DNA of 64,000 nucleotides from an uncultured Bacteroidales bacterium (GTDB lineage Bacteria > Bacteroidota > Bacteroidia > Bacteroidales > Bacteroidaceae), in contig CACXKA010000006.1 in NCBI GenBank assembly GCA_902768125.1, forward strand, positions 62,001 to 126,000, read 5' to 3'. Both the position numbers and the translations under genes were made by a program. Shown here piece by piece: positions 51,560 through 61,300 of the stretch. Each line of letters opens with the position of its first letter. Position 1 is the first letter of the stretch. The notes below the pieces were generated by a model. It did not search any database. It was not told where the DNA came from and saw only the letters and a program-made list of their open reading frames with translations.

Positions 51560-52878
51560 TTTTCCAATAATTTAAAGATTTCTGTTCCACAAAGCAAGAA
51601 ACAACCTAATCCAAAATCATCAAAGTCGGGTTCCTTTGTATAAGTGACAGGTTGTGCATCTTTCGGCTCCTTACCAGTACCCTGCACATAACCCAAAGAG
51701 CCATTCGCATGCAGACAAGTCTTCACCATCGCTTCCCAACTCGTATAAATAAGAGGGGCATACTTTTTCCTTGGAAGATACCCGTGACGCACACCCCAAG
51801 CCATACCATAAATGAACAAAGCCGTACCAGATAATTCTGCACCACCGTAATTACCTTCATCGTGCAATGACACATTCCAGAATCCATCTGAACGCTGGCA
51901 CTTCACGAGTGCTTTTGTCATTGCCAGATAATCCTTCTTATAATCGTTGAAATGGGCATCTACACCGATATCCGTCCACTTTTTTGTGCCCAGTGGTTCC
52001 CAATACTGCGGGACCTGAGCACCATCGGCCAGTAACATCGCATCCATCGCACGCACCAAGGCTGCATACACCCATCCATTGCCACGACTCCAATAACAAT
52101 CCTCCCCGTTTGGCTCTTTGTATGGAGGCACGAAATCCTTGTCACGCCACCACAATCCATCAGTAGTATTGAACAATCCTTCACCAATTGTATTGCGTGC
52201 CATTTCGTACATCTTCCAACCTTGCTCCGTATAACGGGAAGCCTCCTTGTCGCCTTCGAAATGACGTAATCTTGCCAATTTTGAAAACACAGGTAATCCC
52301 ATTTGAATCGCATCAATCCACGTCCAATCACCTGCACTACCAGCAGACTTTTCCTGACCGCCAATCATCCAAGGGATGTCATTTGCCGCAATCACATTAT
52401 CCATACATTCCCTCGTGGGTGCAATAAGCAATTCAGACCCACGAATCTTATCCTCCCGTTTCCGCTCTGCCGCACTCGTCGAAGCCGATCGAACATACTG
52501 ATAAATATCAAGATAAGTTTGACAGCAGCAGTAATCGTCCGCATCACGTGTGGTCACGCCATTACGCGGCTGCCATTTGTGCGCCTCTCCCCAATCATAA
52601 ATGTATTTCTTGTAGATTTCATGTTTCGTGCTCCCCATCAATCGTTCCACCTCTGCCAAAGCCATCAATCCCTCGAAATACACGCCTCTCGTCCAAAGGT
52701 TCGATGGGCGTTCCTTTTTCACAAAAGTTGGCTTCCCAGGATCGGGATATTTCTTAAGGAAATAATCGTTCGCACGTTCCATTGCCTCAATCACGTCTTG
52801 CCGTTGAGGTTGTGCCATTCCCTGATGCCCCGCAAAGAGGAGGATGAAGATAAAAAACAGTCGGATGAAAAGTTTCAT
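51556..52878 (-). CDS. GH105 unsaturated rhamnogalacturonyl hydrolase family, secreted
   Basis: This 440-aa protein has a signal peptide (LFIRLFFIFILLFAGHQGMA) and an alpha/alpha-barrel with GH88/GH105 features: LWTRGVYFEGLMALAEVERL, RDADDYCCCQTYLDIY with D114/D115, WTWIDAIQMGLPVFSKL with D189, YWSRGNGWVYAALVRAM and GGAELSGTALFIYGMAWGV. These enzymes remove the unsaturated uronic acid left by pectin lyases from rhamnogalacturonan oligosaccharides. With CE12, GH2 and GH106 in the window it points to rhamnogalacturonan use. It has its own promoter and leads a two-gene unit with DUF4837. Confidence 0.88.
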   Translation of the reverse strand: MKLFIRLFFIFILLFAGHQGMAQPQRQDVIEAMERANDYFLKKYPDPGKPTFVKKERPSNLWTRGVYFEGLMALAEVERLMGSTKHEIYKKYIYDWGEAHKWQPRNGVTTRDADDYCCCQTYLDIYQYVRSASTSAAERKREDKIRGSELLIAPTRECMDNVIAANDIPWMIGGQEKSAGSAGDWTWIDAIQMGLPVFSKLARLRHFEGDKEASRYTEQGWKMYEMARNTIGEGLFNTTDGLWWRDKDFVPPYKEPNGEDCYWSRGNGWVYAALVRAMDAMLLADGAQVPQYWEPLGTKKWTDIGVDAHFNDYKKDYLAMTKALVKCQRSDGFWNVSLHDEGNYGGAELSGTALFIYGMAWGVRHGYLPRKKYAPLIYTSWEAMVKTCLHANGSLGYVQGTGKEPKDAQPVTYTKEPDFDDFGLGCFLLCGTEIFKLLEK

Positions 52879-52905
52879 TGTCGCAAGTTCTGTTTATTTC
52901 GAGGA

Positions 52906-52936
52906 CAAAGGTACAATTAAAAGCACACAAAACAAA
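52906..52936 (-). promoter_or_regulatory. Promoter of the GH105-DUF4837 unit
   Basis: On the minus strand TACCTTTG (52906-52913) and TTTG (52933-52936) are 19 nt apart. The -7 box stands 28 nt before the GH105 start. Confidence 0.65.
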
Positions 52937-52967
52937 GAAAAACCTTTATTTACTCATTTTTTTGCCT

Positions 52968-52975
52968 TACCTTTG
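52968..52975 (+). promoter_or_regulatory. -7 box of the purine permease gene
   Basis: TACCTTTG matches TAnnTTTG 50 nt before ATG 53025. It excludes the longer frame starting at 52878. The -33 element is not clear. Confidence 0.55.
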
Positions 52976-53024
52976 CAAAATATTTACCTCGAAGAAGATA
53001 TTTTCACTCATAATAAACACAACT

Positions 53025-54344
53025 ATGGTGCTTCAAAAACTTTTCGGTTTTGACCCCTCAAAACACAGTGTCAAGACCGAGCTGATGGCAGGCTTAACAT
53101 CCTTTCTGACAATGGCATACATTCTTGCTGTCAACCCTAGCATTTTTTCTCCCCTAGCAGAACAAGGCATGGACACAAGCGCAGTGTTCACAGCAACTAT
53201 CATCGCCAGCGTAGTGGGAACACTCGTTATGGCATTCTACGCAAAACTACCATTCGGGCTTGCTCCTGGTATGGGTTTGAATGCGTTCTTTGTCTATACG
53301 GTGTGCCTAAAAATGGGCTATTCCTGGCAATTTGCCCTCACTGCCATTCTGATTGAGGGAATCATCTTTATCATCTTGAGCGTGACGAAAGTGCGCGAGA
53401 TGATTGTGAATGCCATCCCATTGCAAATGAAATTGGCTATCTCAGTAGGTATCGGCCTGTTCATCGTATTCTTGGGCTTGATGAATGCAGATATTGTCGT
53501 CAGCGACCCCGCCACTCTGCTCACCTTAGGCGACCTCACTTCAGGAAAGGCATTGCTTGCATGCATTGGTCTTTTCATCATTGCAGCACTACTCCTCTAC
53601 AAAGTGAAGGGTGCCTTGCTTATCGGTATTTTCATCACAGCCTTGATTGGTATTCCATTGGGAATCACAAATCTGGATGGTGTGGTGAGCATGCCCCCAG
53701 ATGTATCTTCTTTGTGCTTCCAATTCGAATGGGACAAGATTTTCTCGTTGGACATGGTCTTGGTGGTCATTACATTCTTGTTCATCGACCTTTTTGACAC
53801 ACTTGGTTCTGTGATTGGCGTGATGAGTAGTGCAGGATTGATCCAGAAGGACGGTACCATTCCCGGCATCAACAAGGCATTGATGGCTGATGCTATCGCC
53901 ACGACTGCAGGTGCCTGCGTAGGTGCCTCAACCACAACTACCTACGTAGAATCGGCAACTGGTGTGGGAGAAGGAGGAAGAACCGGATTGACCGCTTTCA
54001 GCATTGCCCTATGTTTTGTTTTCTCGTTGTTCTTTGCACCACTTTTCCTCGCCATTACTGAAGCAGCAACAGCTCCCGTGCTCATTCTTGTAGGTTTGAT
54101 GATGTTCACCAACGTGACTCAGATGGATTTGAAAGATTACACGAACAGTATCCCATGCTTCATCACCCTTTTCATGATGCCAATGGCAGCCTCCATTTCT
54201 GAAGGTATTCTTCTCGGCACCATCGCTTTTGTCGGTATTAATGTGATAGCGCGTAAATGGCAGAATCTCAATGTCACGATTGTCATACTGGCAATTATCT
54301 TCATCGCAAGATATCTCATGCCTTTATTCTTCTCCATCGAGTAA
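53025..54344 (+). CDS. NCS2 family purine permease (AzgA/PbuG type)
   Basis: This 439-aa protein has about 13 membrane segments and the AzgA-type signatures: FGFDPSKHSVKTELMAGLTS, FLTMAYILAVNPSIFS, LPFGLAPGMGLNAFFVYTVC, LFIDLFDTLGSVIGVMSSAG, and the later ASTTTTYVESATGVGEGGRT. These proton symporters take up guanine, hypoxanthine or adenine across the inner membrane. The gene after it encodes a Tsx-like outer-membrane channel, giving a matched outer/inner pair for purine or nucleoside salvage. ATG 53025 is supported by the -7 box and by the conserved start of the family. Confidence 0.9.
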   Translation: MVLQKLFGFDPSKHSVKTELMAGLTSFLTMAYILAVNPSIFSPLAEQGMDTSAVFTATIIASVVGTLVMAFYAKLPFGLAPGMGLNAFFVYTVCLKMGYSWQFALTAILIEGIIFIILSVTKVREMIVNAIPLQMKLAISVGIGLFIVFLGLMNADIVVSDPATLLTLGDLTSGKALLACIGLFIIAALLLYKVKGALLIGIFITALIGIPLGITNLDGVVSMPPDVSSLCFQFEWDKIFSLDMVLVVITFLFIDLFDTLGSVIGVMSSAGLIQKDGTIPGINKALMADAIATTAGACVGASTTTTYVESATGVGEGGRTGLTAFSIALCFVFSLFFAPLFLAITEAATAPVLILVGLMMFTNVTQMDLKDYTNSIPCFITLFMMPMAASISEGILLGTIAFVGINVIARKWQNLNVTIVILAIIFIARYLMPLFFSIE

Positions 54345-54375
54345 CATACAATATAGCAATTAGCCAAAGATAACA

Positions 54376-55078
54376 ATGAAAAAGATTACTTTATTTGCGA
54401 TGTTATTCATCGCAGCCATTAGTATTGACGCACAAAACATACAATTACACTACGATTTTGGTCGCAATATCTATCCCCATGAAGAAGATGGTCGCCCGAA
54501 AGTAACTGTCACTGTCGAGCAGTTCAAAGCGGACCAGTGGGGTTCCTGGTTCTATTTCGTAGATATTGACATGAGCCGCAAATTCACAGAAGGTGCCTAT
54601 ACCGAAATCTCTCGTGAGTTCAATCTTGGCAAACATTCACCTTTTGCTGCCCACATCGAATACAACGGAGGTCTGAACCGCTTTGGCAGTTTCCAGCAGG
54701 CAGCTCTTATTGGTCCAGCATGGAACGGACACAATGCCGATTTCTCCAAGACCTATTCTGTACAATTGATGTACAAGCAGTTCTTCAAGAGCTACAATGA
54801 CACACACAGTTATGCCAGTGTACAGCTTACTGGTGTTTGGGGCATCACCTTTGCCAATAAAGCCTGCACCTTCTCTGGTTACATTGATTTCTTGCGTGGT
54901 GAGGATGCCAACAACCACGGCCAACTCGTTATCCAAAGTGAGCCTCAATTTTGGTACAACCTCCACAAAACTCAGCATTGGTACTGAGGTGGAGATCGGC
55001 CACAACTTCATCTTCAACACCTACAACAATAGAGACACATTCATCAACCCCACCCTGGCGTTGAAGTGGACTTTCTGA
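54376..55078 (+). pseudogene. DUF5020/Tsx-like outer-membrane channel, frameshifted near the 3' end
   Basis: The first frame encodes 203 residues with a signal peptide (MKKITLFAMLFIAAISIDAQ) and barrel strands (LHYDFGRNIYPHEEDGRPK, FYFVDIDMSRKFTEGAYTEI, GLNRFGSF, TGVWGITFANKACTFSGYID), then stops at PQFWYNLHKTQHWY. The frame that continues the family sequence, LSIGTEVEIGHNFIF to FINPTLALKWTF, follows one base away. Removing one A from the A4 run at 54967-54970 joins them into a complete barrel of about 233 aa with the usual terminal aromatic. So this is either a real recent mutation, slipped-strand variation, or a sequence error. The protein family resembles nucleoside channels and fits the permease before it. 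Confidence 0.75.
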
Positions 55079-55139
55079 TAGTTCGAACACAAATCTTCTG
55101 CTCAGCGTAGCCCATCTTTCGGGCAACCCACACTCTCTT

Positions 55140-55230
55140 AATCTCCCCAATTCTCTCATTGGCCGCTTGCGGACTAGTTTCTCGACTAGTCCGCCTTGCG
55201 GATGATTGAGAAGATTGGGGAGATTTTTTT
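55140..55230 (+). terminator. Nested double hairpin with T-run
   Basis: The outer stem pairs AATCTCCCCAAT (55140-55151) with ATTGGGGAGATT (55214-55225), extended by TCTCA/TGAGA. A separate perfect inner hairpin pairs GCGGACTAGT (55169-55178) with ACTAGTCCGC (55185-55194). TTTTTTT follows. It can terminate the permease/channel transcript. Confidence 0.75.
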
Positions 55231-55344
55231 GTGCCGCAGGCAAAGCAATGGATTGACAGCACCTCTTTGATGCTTTGCCGTCACCAATTTTGAACAAGGT
55301 GAACATCACGTTAAAGGGAATATTTAGAAATAAATGCTGAAATG

Positions 55345-55377
55345 TTTGCATTTCGAGTGTCTTGTATTGTATCTTTG
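55345..55377 (+). promoter_or_regulatory. Promoter of the HU-like gene
   Basis: TTTG (55345-55348) and TATCTTTG (55370-55377) are 21 nt apart. The predicted start near 55384 places ATG 55401 as the first start in the transcript. Confidence 0.65.
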
Positions 55378-55400
55378 TGCCAACTTTTAGATTTTCAGCT

Positions 55401-56006
55401 ATGCCATTTGAAGCGCATCCGTCACCCAAAGTGGCGGAAAACGGAGAGAAATTGCTCTATGTGAAGCCACAAAGCGGACTGGTAAGAACGCTTAGTGAGT
55501 TCGAAATGTGGTTCCACGACAAATTCTCATTGCGTCAAGGTGATATGAATCGCGTGTTTGAGGCAATGTTGGATGGTGCCCCAGAATGGTTTGCCGCGGG
55601 CTACCGCATTGAGACCCCTATCGGAACATTCTCGCCCAAATTGAAGCTGAAACGCCAAGTGACCGATCCTGATGACATCAGTCATGACGATGCGGAACTG
55701 GATGGCATTGAGTTTCAGCCCTCTAAGTCCTTCATCAAGAATATGGAGTATGCGGTTGTTCGAGATGGTTTCCGCTATGTCCGCAAACCTCAGTCCAATA
55801 GATTGTTGAATAACCAGCAACATTTGGAGAAAGCCCTACAGCAGTGCATCAAGGAACATGGCTATGCCACCGTCGCGAGTTTTGCCGCCCATAGTGGTCT
55901 AACTAATCATTCAGCCCGCAGGCAACTCGACAAGTGGTGCTTTGGCGACAACCCCAAGCTGCAGTTCTCCCGCTTCGGCAGAATACACATATACACAGAG
56001 ATTTAA
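55401..56006 (+). CDS. HU-like DNA-binding domain protein of Bacteroidetes type
   Basis: This 201-aa protein has an N-terminal part like the Bacteroidetes HU/IHF-like family (SGLVRTLSEFEMWFHDKFSL, VFEAMLDGAPEWFAAGYRIE, TPIGTFSPKLKLKRQVT). The C-terminal ~60 residues (LEKALQQCIKEHGYATVASF, HSGLTNHSARRQLDKWCF) look like a winged-helix or helix-turn-helix part. Many such proteins occur in Bacteroidetes and probably bind DNA; their targets are unknown. ATG 55401 is set by the promoter; an in-frame ATG at 55362 is upstream of it. The gene stands alone. Confidence 0.7.
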   Translation: MPFEAHPSPKVAENGEKLLYVKPQSGLVRTLSEFEMWFHDKFSLRQGDMNRVFEAMLDGAPEWFAAGYRIETPIGTFSPKLKLKRQVTDPDDISHDDAELDGIEFQPSKSFIKNMEYAVVRDGFRYVRKPQSNRLLNNQQHLEKALQQCIKEHGYATVASFAAHSGLTNHSARRQLDKWCFGDNPKLQFSRFGRIHIYTEI

Positions 56007-56045
56007 GAATCTCATCCACCAATCATTTCCCCTTATTTGCAACTT

Positions 56046-56087
56046 CATTTGGCTTTAGGCATTTAATCGTCTGCCTTTAGCCAAATG
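56046..56087. repeat. Palindrome 1 of a pair (CATTTGGCTTTAGGCA type)
   Basis: A 16-bp stem with few or no mismatches pairs CATTTGGCTTTAGGCA-like sequence with TGCCTTTAGCCAAATG around a 10-nt loop. It lies 39 nt after the HU-like gene and 5 nt before a second palindrome that shares the core CTTTAGGCA. Confidence 0.75.
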
Positions 56088-56092
56088 GTCAT

Positions 56093-56128
56093 GTGCCTTT
56101 AGGCAAACGATAATTTGCCTAAAGGCAC
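56093..56128. repeat. Palindrome 2 of a pair (GTGCCTTTAGGCAAA)
   Basis: A perfect 15-bp stem pairs GTGCCTTTAGGCAAA with TTTGCCTAAAGGCAC around a 6-nt loop. Each arm itself contains the small palindrome TGCCTTTAGGCA. The pair lies between convergent genes and could end transcription, but there is no T-run. Confidence 0.75.
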
Positions 56129-56295
56129 TGTCCCTATTAAGTCAACATAATGTCCCGATTATGTTGAGTGAATCTCCCTGTTCTCTGGGGTGAATGTTCC
56201 AATTGGCACAAATTCCATTCCGACTCTGTGCCCTTTTTGTGCCATGTAACTTTATTCCAAACTCTCTGCTTGATTGGAAAATGTTTCCATTTTCT

Positions 56296-57214
56296 TTATT
56301 TCGACGACATTCTCAATCTTTGTACGATTTCCTGATATGATGAAGCCGGAGAAGTGAATGGGAACATAAAAAGTGTTTCCCCTTCCTTTCGTCCGGGAAA
56401 ATCTTCCTCTAACAGTGTAGGGATAATATACTGCTCTATCTTAAACCAGAAAGTGTCATCGTAAATGTGTGGTACTTGGGTATATTGGAATACTGCCTTA
56501 AAACCGACACCAAATTTACCGATAGTATTGCCTTTCTTTTCATCTTTAGTAGAGTTACCCACACCTGTAATTGCATTGATGTGTCCTTTGTTAACGGTAT
56601 CAGATTCCAAAGATATAGTGAATTGAACAGTGCCATTATGTTTGAAGATAAGCCGTTCCTTTTCCAAAGTAGAAGTAGCTTCTGTCGCTTTTGCATCATC
56701 AGCGTTTTGTAACAACTCGTAAACAAAGTGAGCCTTTTCTTTGTATTTATCAACAACGCCAGCCCAAATGCCTTTATAACCCGGTTTGTTGAAAGTCCTT
56801 GCATCATCTTTCTTTTCTTGATGCAAAAGTTCAAATAGTTCTCTATCCCTATTGCTTAACTTGGGGTTATAGGAAGATGTGCTATTCTCCTTTATTGTAT
56901 TGTCTAACTCCACTTCTTTTGTAGGTGAAACGGTTTCTGATTCTGGTGTTAATACTACATCTTTAAGTCTAATATATTTTGGCGGTACTGATTGTGTCTT
57001 ATCGTAACAAGAATCGAAGAGTTGTGTTGCATCAACAAAATCGCCTAACTTATTAAAGCCAAGAGAACGGAAATTAAGCCCGGACATTTTTAATGCCGGG
57101 GGCGAACTTAACAAGGTTTACCCATCCGCTCCCATTTCCAGAAACAGTCTCTTTAGGCAAGGACTTGAAAGTAGAAATAAGCTTTTCTTTTTCTATCTCA
57201 CTTATAAATGGCAT
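56296..57214 (-). pseudogene. Broken OST-HTH plus sacsin/HSP90-like ATPase gene
   Basis: From ATG 57214 the frame reads FISEIEKEKLISTFKSLPKE and GWVNLVKFAP, then stops soon after a G5 run (C5 on the coding strand, 57098-57102). With one base fewer it continues as ALKMSGLNFRSLGFNKLGDF and the VPPKYIRLKD segment, together a LOTUS/OST-HTH-like domain. A HATPase domain of sacsin type follows: HFVYELLQNADDAKATE, ITGVGNSTKDEKKGNTIG and KFGVGFKAVFQYTQ. The protein then ends at EIVQRLRMSSK, whereas sacsin-like ATPase proteins run on for hundreds of residues. So there is a frameshift and a lost C-terminus. It is the last gene of the defence operon, 24 nt after abiH. Confidence 0.7.
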
Positions 57215-57238
57215 ATGCTTTTTCAGATTTTATAGATG

Positions 57239-58375
57239 TTACATTGTTTTACACTGCTCTTTGTTCACAACCCTATCTCTGAACAACTTCATATTGGTGA
57301 AGTTGCGTGAGATATTCTGCACAAGTTCCAGATAATTGTCAGAGCCATCATCCCACTTGTGATAGAACGGCTTTATTGAAACGCAGTTTTCATGTTCAAA
57401 GACGGTGTTGAGCAATGTCCTATCAGAGTTGCCGCAAGAGTGCCCCATGATCAGCACTTGAAATGGTGCTGACATCAAGAATTCCAGCATATCGTGGTAA
57501 TGTCTTGTTTCCAAATATTTCACCGACTTGACATTCTTCAACAATTCATTGTCGTTCCTGTCGAGAATGTCTTGATAATGCCTGTCAAGTTCATCACCAT
57601 AGCCAAAGATGATTTTCTCTGGGTGTTCCAACTCGCCATGAATATAGTTGAATTCAATGTTGAAATTGCCGTACATCTTGGCAGTGGTGGTGTAATTGAA
57701 GCTCAGCAACATGATACGCTCAGGTCTCAGTTTCTTTTGCTCTTCAAAGATATTTTGTATTTCTTCAAGGTTCGTATCTTCAAACCCCATATTTTCCAAT
57801 GCTTTCTTTTTCCCTTCAGTTGAAAAATCAGCAGGGTCGAAGAATTCTATCATTGGATTATGCAACTCTTTTTTATACAGATTCGACCCGATGGTACGAA
57901 GGTATTCTACCAGCTTTTCCTGCAAATAAGCCAGCTGCTCATTCAGTTCCTCGACCGAGTAACCTCTGTCTTCATTTTCTGTACACTGCTTCAATAGTTG
58001 ATAGTAGTCGTTCTCAATATCAACCCAGCCTTTGGTTTCTATTGATTGAAGGATTGTCTCAAAGAACCGTGAACACGTCACAGAAAAATCATCGGTGTTT
58101 TCTCTGATAGCATTTACTATCTCAGTTGGGGGGTATTTCCACTCCCTTGTCATCAAATCCCTAAATGAATGAAAGAAGAAGAAATTAGACCAACTGGCAC
58201 AATCTTTTGTGTTCTTTATCTCCAACTTGCATAAGCAATCTTCCGAGATAGGGGCATGCTCTGTCAACATGGCATTTAATCTCCTTTCCCAATACCAGTT
58301 TATGAAATCCATATAACTGGTTTTGAGACCATGTGCCATATCAAAGCCATTTCCTATGATAACGAGTCGATTCAT
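57239..58375 (-). CDS. abiH: AbiH family abortive-infection protein
   Basis: This 378-aa protein begins LVIIGNGFDMAHGLKTSYMD, the AbiH signature, and has ILLSFNYTTTAKMYG-type (MLLSFNYTTT), YIHGELEHPEKIIFGYGDEL and VLIMGHSCGNSDRTLLNTVF, which are shared by this family. AbiH was first described in Lactococcus as a phage abortive-infection gene; its mechanism is not settled. It lies 18 nt after hsdR in the same direction, in a run of restriction genes, which supports a defence role. Confidence 0.88.
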   Translation of the reverse strand: MNRLVIIGNGFDMAHGLKTSYMDFINWYWERRLNAMLTEHAPISEDCLCKLEIKNTKDCASWSNFFFFHSFRDLMTREWKYPPTEIVNAIRENTDDFSVTCSRFFETILQSIETKGWVDIENDYYQLLKQCTENEDRGYSVEELNEQLAYLQEKLVEYLRTIGSNLYKKELHNPMIEFFDPADFSTEGKKKALENMGFEDTNLEEIQNIFEEQKKLRPERIMLLSFNYTTTAKMYGNFNIEFNYIHGELEHPEKIIFGYGDELDRHYQDILDRNDNELLKNVKSVKYLETRHYHDMLEFLMSAPFQVLIMGHSCGNSDRTLLNTVFEHENCVSIKPFYHKWDDGSDNYLELVQNISRNFTNMKLFRDRVVNKEQCKTM

Positions 58376-58393
58376 TTTCGTCCATTCTTAGTT

Positions 58394-61300
58394 TTATGCC
58401 ACACCACCATATCTTTGACTAACATAGTTGTAAATGGTATCTCGGTAGTAGTTTATACTTTCTTCGCTATAACTCTCTGGAAGTTCTTGCCACAAAACAT
58501 CACGTATGGTAATGATAAGAGTAGCACGAGTCGTTGGCTTATCAAATGGATGATCCATACCAGCCAACTGTTCCTTTATTTTGGCAAGCAACTCTATGGC
58601 TACATCCTTCAGCTTCTTGACTTCTGTCTTTGACAGATTGTCTTTCAATAGGAGGTCGTAGAGCGAGAGCTCTTCATCACTCTTGAATCCTTCTCGTACA
58701 TAACGCTTCTCTTCTTCGCTGAGAGATTGAGACAGATGCATCAACTCCTCGAAGGTCTTCTCTATCGTTGCGCGATTCTGCTCCTGGTTATACGCTTGAA
58801 TAATCTCCTGATACTTTTCGTAAAAGTTAATTCTGGATGGATTCTCTGCTAATAGTCGAGCCAAACGTTCCTGAAGTAAGTCTTGAATGTCTCTTAGTAC
58901 GAGATTCTTGTCTTCACGCTTGGCAAACTCTCTTCGCAATAAATCGAAGTCGATACCGCTGATGTCAAATCTACGTCCACCACCATCAGCAACCATCATA
59001 GCATTGGAATCTATTTCAAGATACTCATTGACAATATCATTGATTGCCACACTCAGGTCGGTGATGTCAGCGTGCTTACGCTTTTTCTGCAATTCCTTGT
59101 AGATGGCTTCCAGAGCATCTTTCTTTTTACGCATATCTTCAGTTATATCTTCACGATCGAGATATTTCCAAAGATTGAGCAAAGAAGTTGCAAATGTACA
59201 GAACGACTTACGAGTTTCAATCTTATCACAAAGCTGGTTTGCTGCCTTCTTCAGAAGTGACAGTTTCTCAAATGACATTGCATCAATGAGTTCCTGCAAT
59301 TCAAAACCTTTATCATGCAGAAATGTTTCCGCTGTCGCAATGATTTCCCAAACATTCTTTATCAGTTCTTCCTTGTTGACTGTAGGGTCGTTGCCGCCGT
59401 CTCCGCCATCAGGATTAGCTGTATAGTCAGCCAGCGCTTGGCGTAGTGCTTTCACAAGACCAATATAGTCAATCACAAGACCATTCGACTTACCTTCTGC
59501 CACACGGTTTGCACGGGCAATGGTCTGCATCAGGGTATGCGCCTTCATGGGTTTGTCAATATAAAGGCATGACAGCGTTTTTACGTCAAAACCTGTCAGC
59601 CACATGGCACAGACAAAGACCACTCGCAGTTTGCTGTCGGCATCCTTGAACTCCTTGTCCAACTCCCTTTTCTCCATCTTCTCACGATGTGGAGTGATAT
59701 CAAGTCGCCATTTCTTGAAGGTCTGTATCTCGTTCTGCTCCTGCGATACAACAACTGCCATTTCGGTTTCTTCCATCCATTGCAGTTTACGCTTCATCTC
59801 CTGAACTTCCTGTTGCCATGGATCTTGCTCAATACGCTTACGCAGAGCCTTTATCTCTTTTTGCCAATACTCCTGCACGTAGTTATACATGCGGACGCAA
59901 GTTACCTTGTTGAAGCTTACCATCATAGCCTTACCACTTGTCCACAAGTCACTATAGTGACGCACAAAGTCCTGTGCCACTACTCGCAGTCGTTTCTCGG
60001 CGGTCAACAGATGTACCTCCTGTGCAAACTCACGCTCCAGTTTAGCTTGCTGTGAGGGGTCCAACTCCTCTTCATCCAATCTGGCGGCAATTTCAGCATT
60101 GATTTCCGGATTCTTCAGCTCTTGAAGTTTCTCACCGCGATTCTCATAGTAGAGAGGAACCGTTGCCTTATCCTCTACGGCACGTTTGAAGTCATACACA
60201 GATACATACTGTCCAAAGGTGCGAGCCGTGATATTATCGTCTCGCAACAAAGGTGTACCAGTGAAGCCAATACGGTTTGCTGTTGGCAACATGTGCATGA
60301 GGTTGTCGGCAAAAACGCCATTCTGTGTACGGTGTGCTTCGTCACTCATCACGATGATGTCATGATCAGGATAGATAGGTTCTGCGTCTGCCTTGTTGAA
60401 CTTCTGTATCAGCGAAAAGATGAACGAAGGATTGCCGGTCAGCTTCTGCCGAAGATCATCACCGCTATGTGCAATGAACTGCTTGGCTTTCAATCCTCCC
60501 AACAGTCCGCAATTCTCGAAGGTGTCACTTATCTGTTTGTTCAACTCATCGCGATCGGTCAACACCACAATCGTTGGCGAGCCTTCAAACTTACGCCTGA
60601 TTTTCTGAGCCAAGAATACCATCGAATAACTCTTGCCAGAGCCTTGGGTATGCCAAAACACGCCCAGTTTCCCCTTCATCACCTCACGATGGCGATACAT
60701 CTCCACTGCTTGGTTTACACCCAGGTACTGATGGTTGCGGGCCAGAATCTTGACGGTAAAACCTCCACTGTGGTCGAAGAGAATGAAGTTTTCAAGCAAA
60801 TCCAGCAAATTCTCCTTTTTACATATGCCGCGCAGCATCGTTGGCAATTCGATATTCCCGTGATCCAACTCCGTCAGTCGTTTCCACTCATGGAAGAACT
60901 CCCACTTGGCACCAACTGAACCCACACGGCTTTCCATGCCATTGCTCAGCATAATCATGGCATTGTGGTGGAATAAATGCGGTATGGTGTCAAGGTAGTC
61001 GCGATAGTTGTCGGTATAAGCATTCTGTATGTCCTGGTCATGATTCTTCAGTTCGATGAAGATAAGCGGAAGACCATTCACGAAGCACACCACATCTGCT
61101 CTGCGCTTGTGGATAACACCCTTTATCCACAGTTCCCTTACGGCAATAAACTCATTATTATCCACATTAGCAAAGTCCAGAACCTTGGCACGTACCAGTT
61201 CAGTCTCGCCATTAGGCTTCAGGCGAGTGACAGGCACACCATCACGCACGTAACCATACTTCTCCTCGTTAATCTGCATCAGCGTCTGCGAGCTCATGTA

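Larger units (their letters stand above)
55079..55400. other. Gene-free 322-nt gap after the Tsx-like gene
   Basis: The left half holds a nested palindrome that ends in seven T (55140-55230). The right half holds the promoter of the HU-like gene (55345-55377). No gene was seen. Confidence 0.7.

Noticed and set aside
52878-53024. Longer purine permease frame from 52878
   Set aside because: It runs through the GH105 start and a -7 box, and the added residues do not resemble the family start.
60122-60919. Long open frame on the plus strand opposite hsdR
   Set aside because: hsdR is clearly the real gene there with all motifs; the antisense frame is low in recognisable content.
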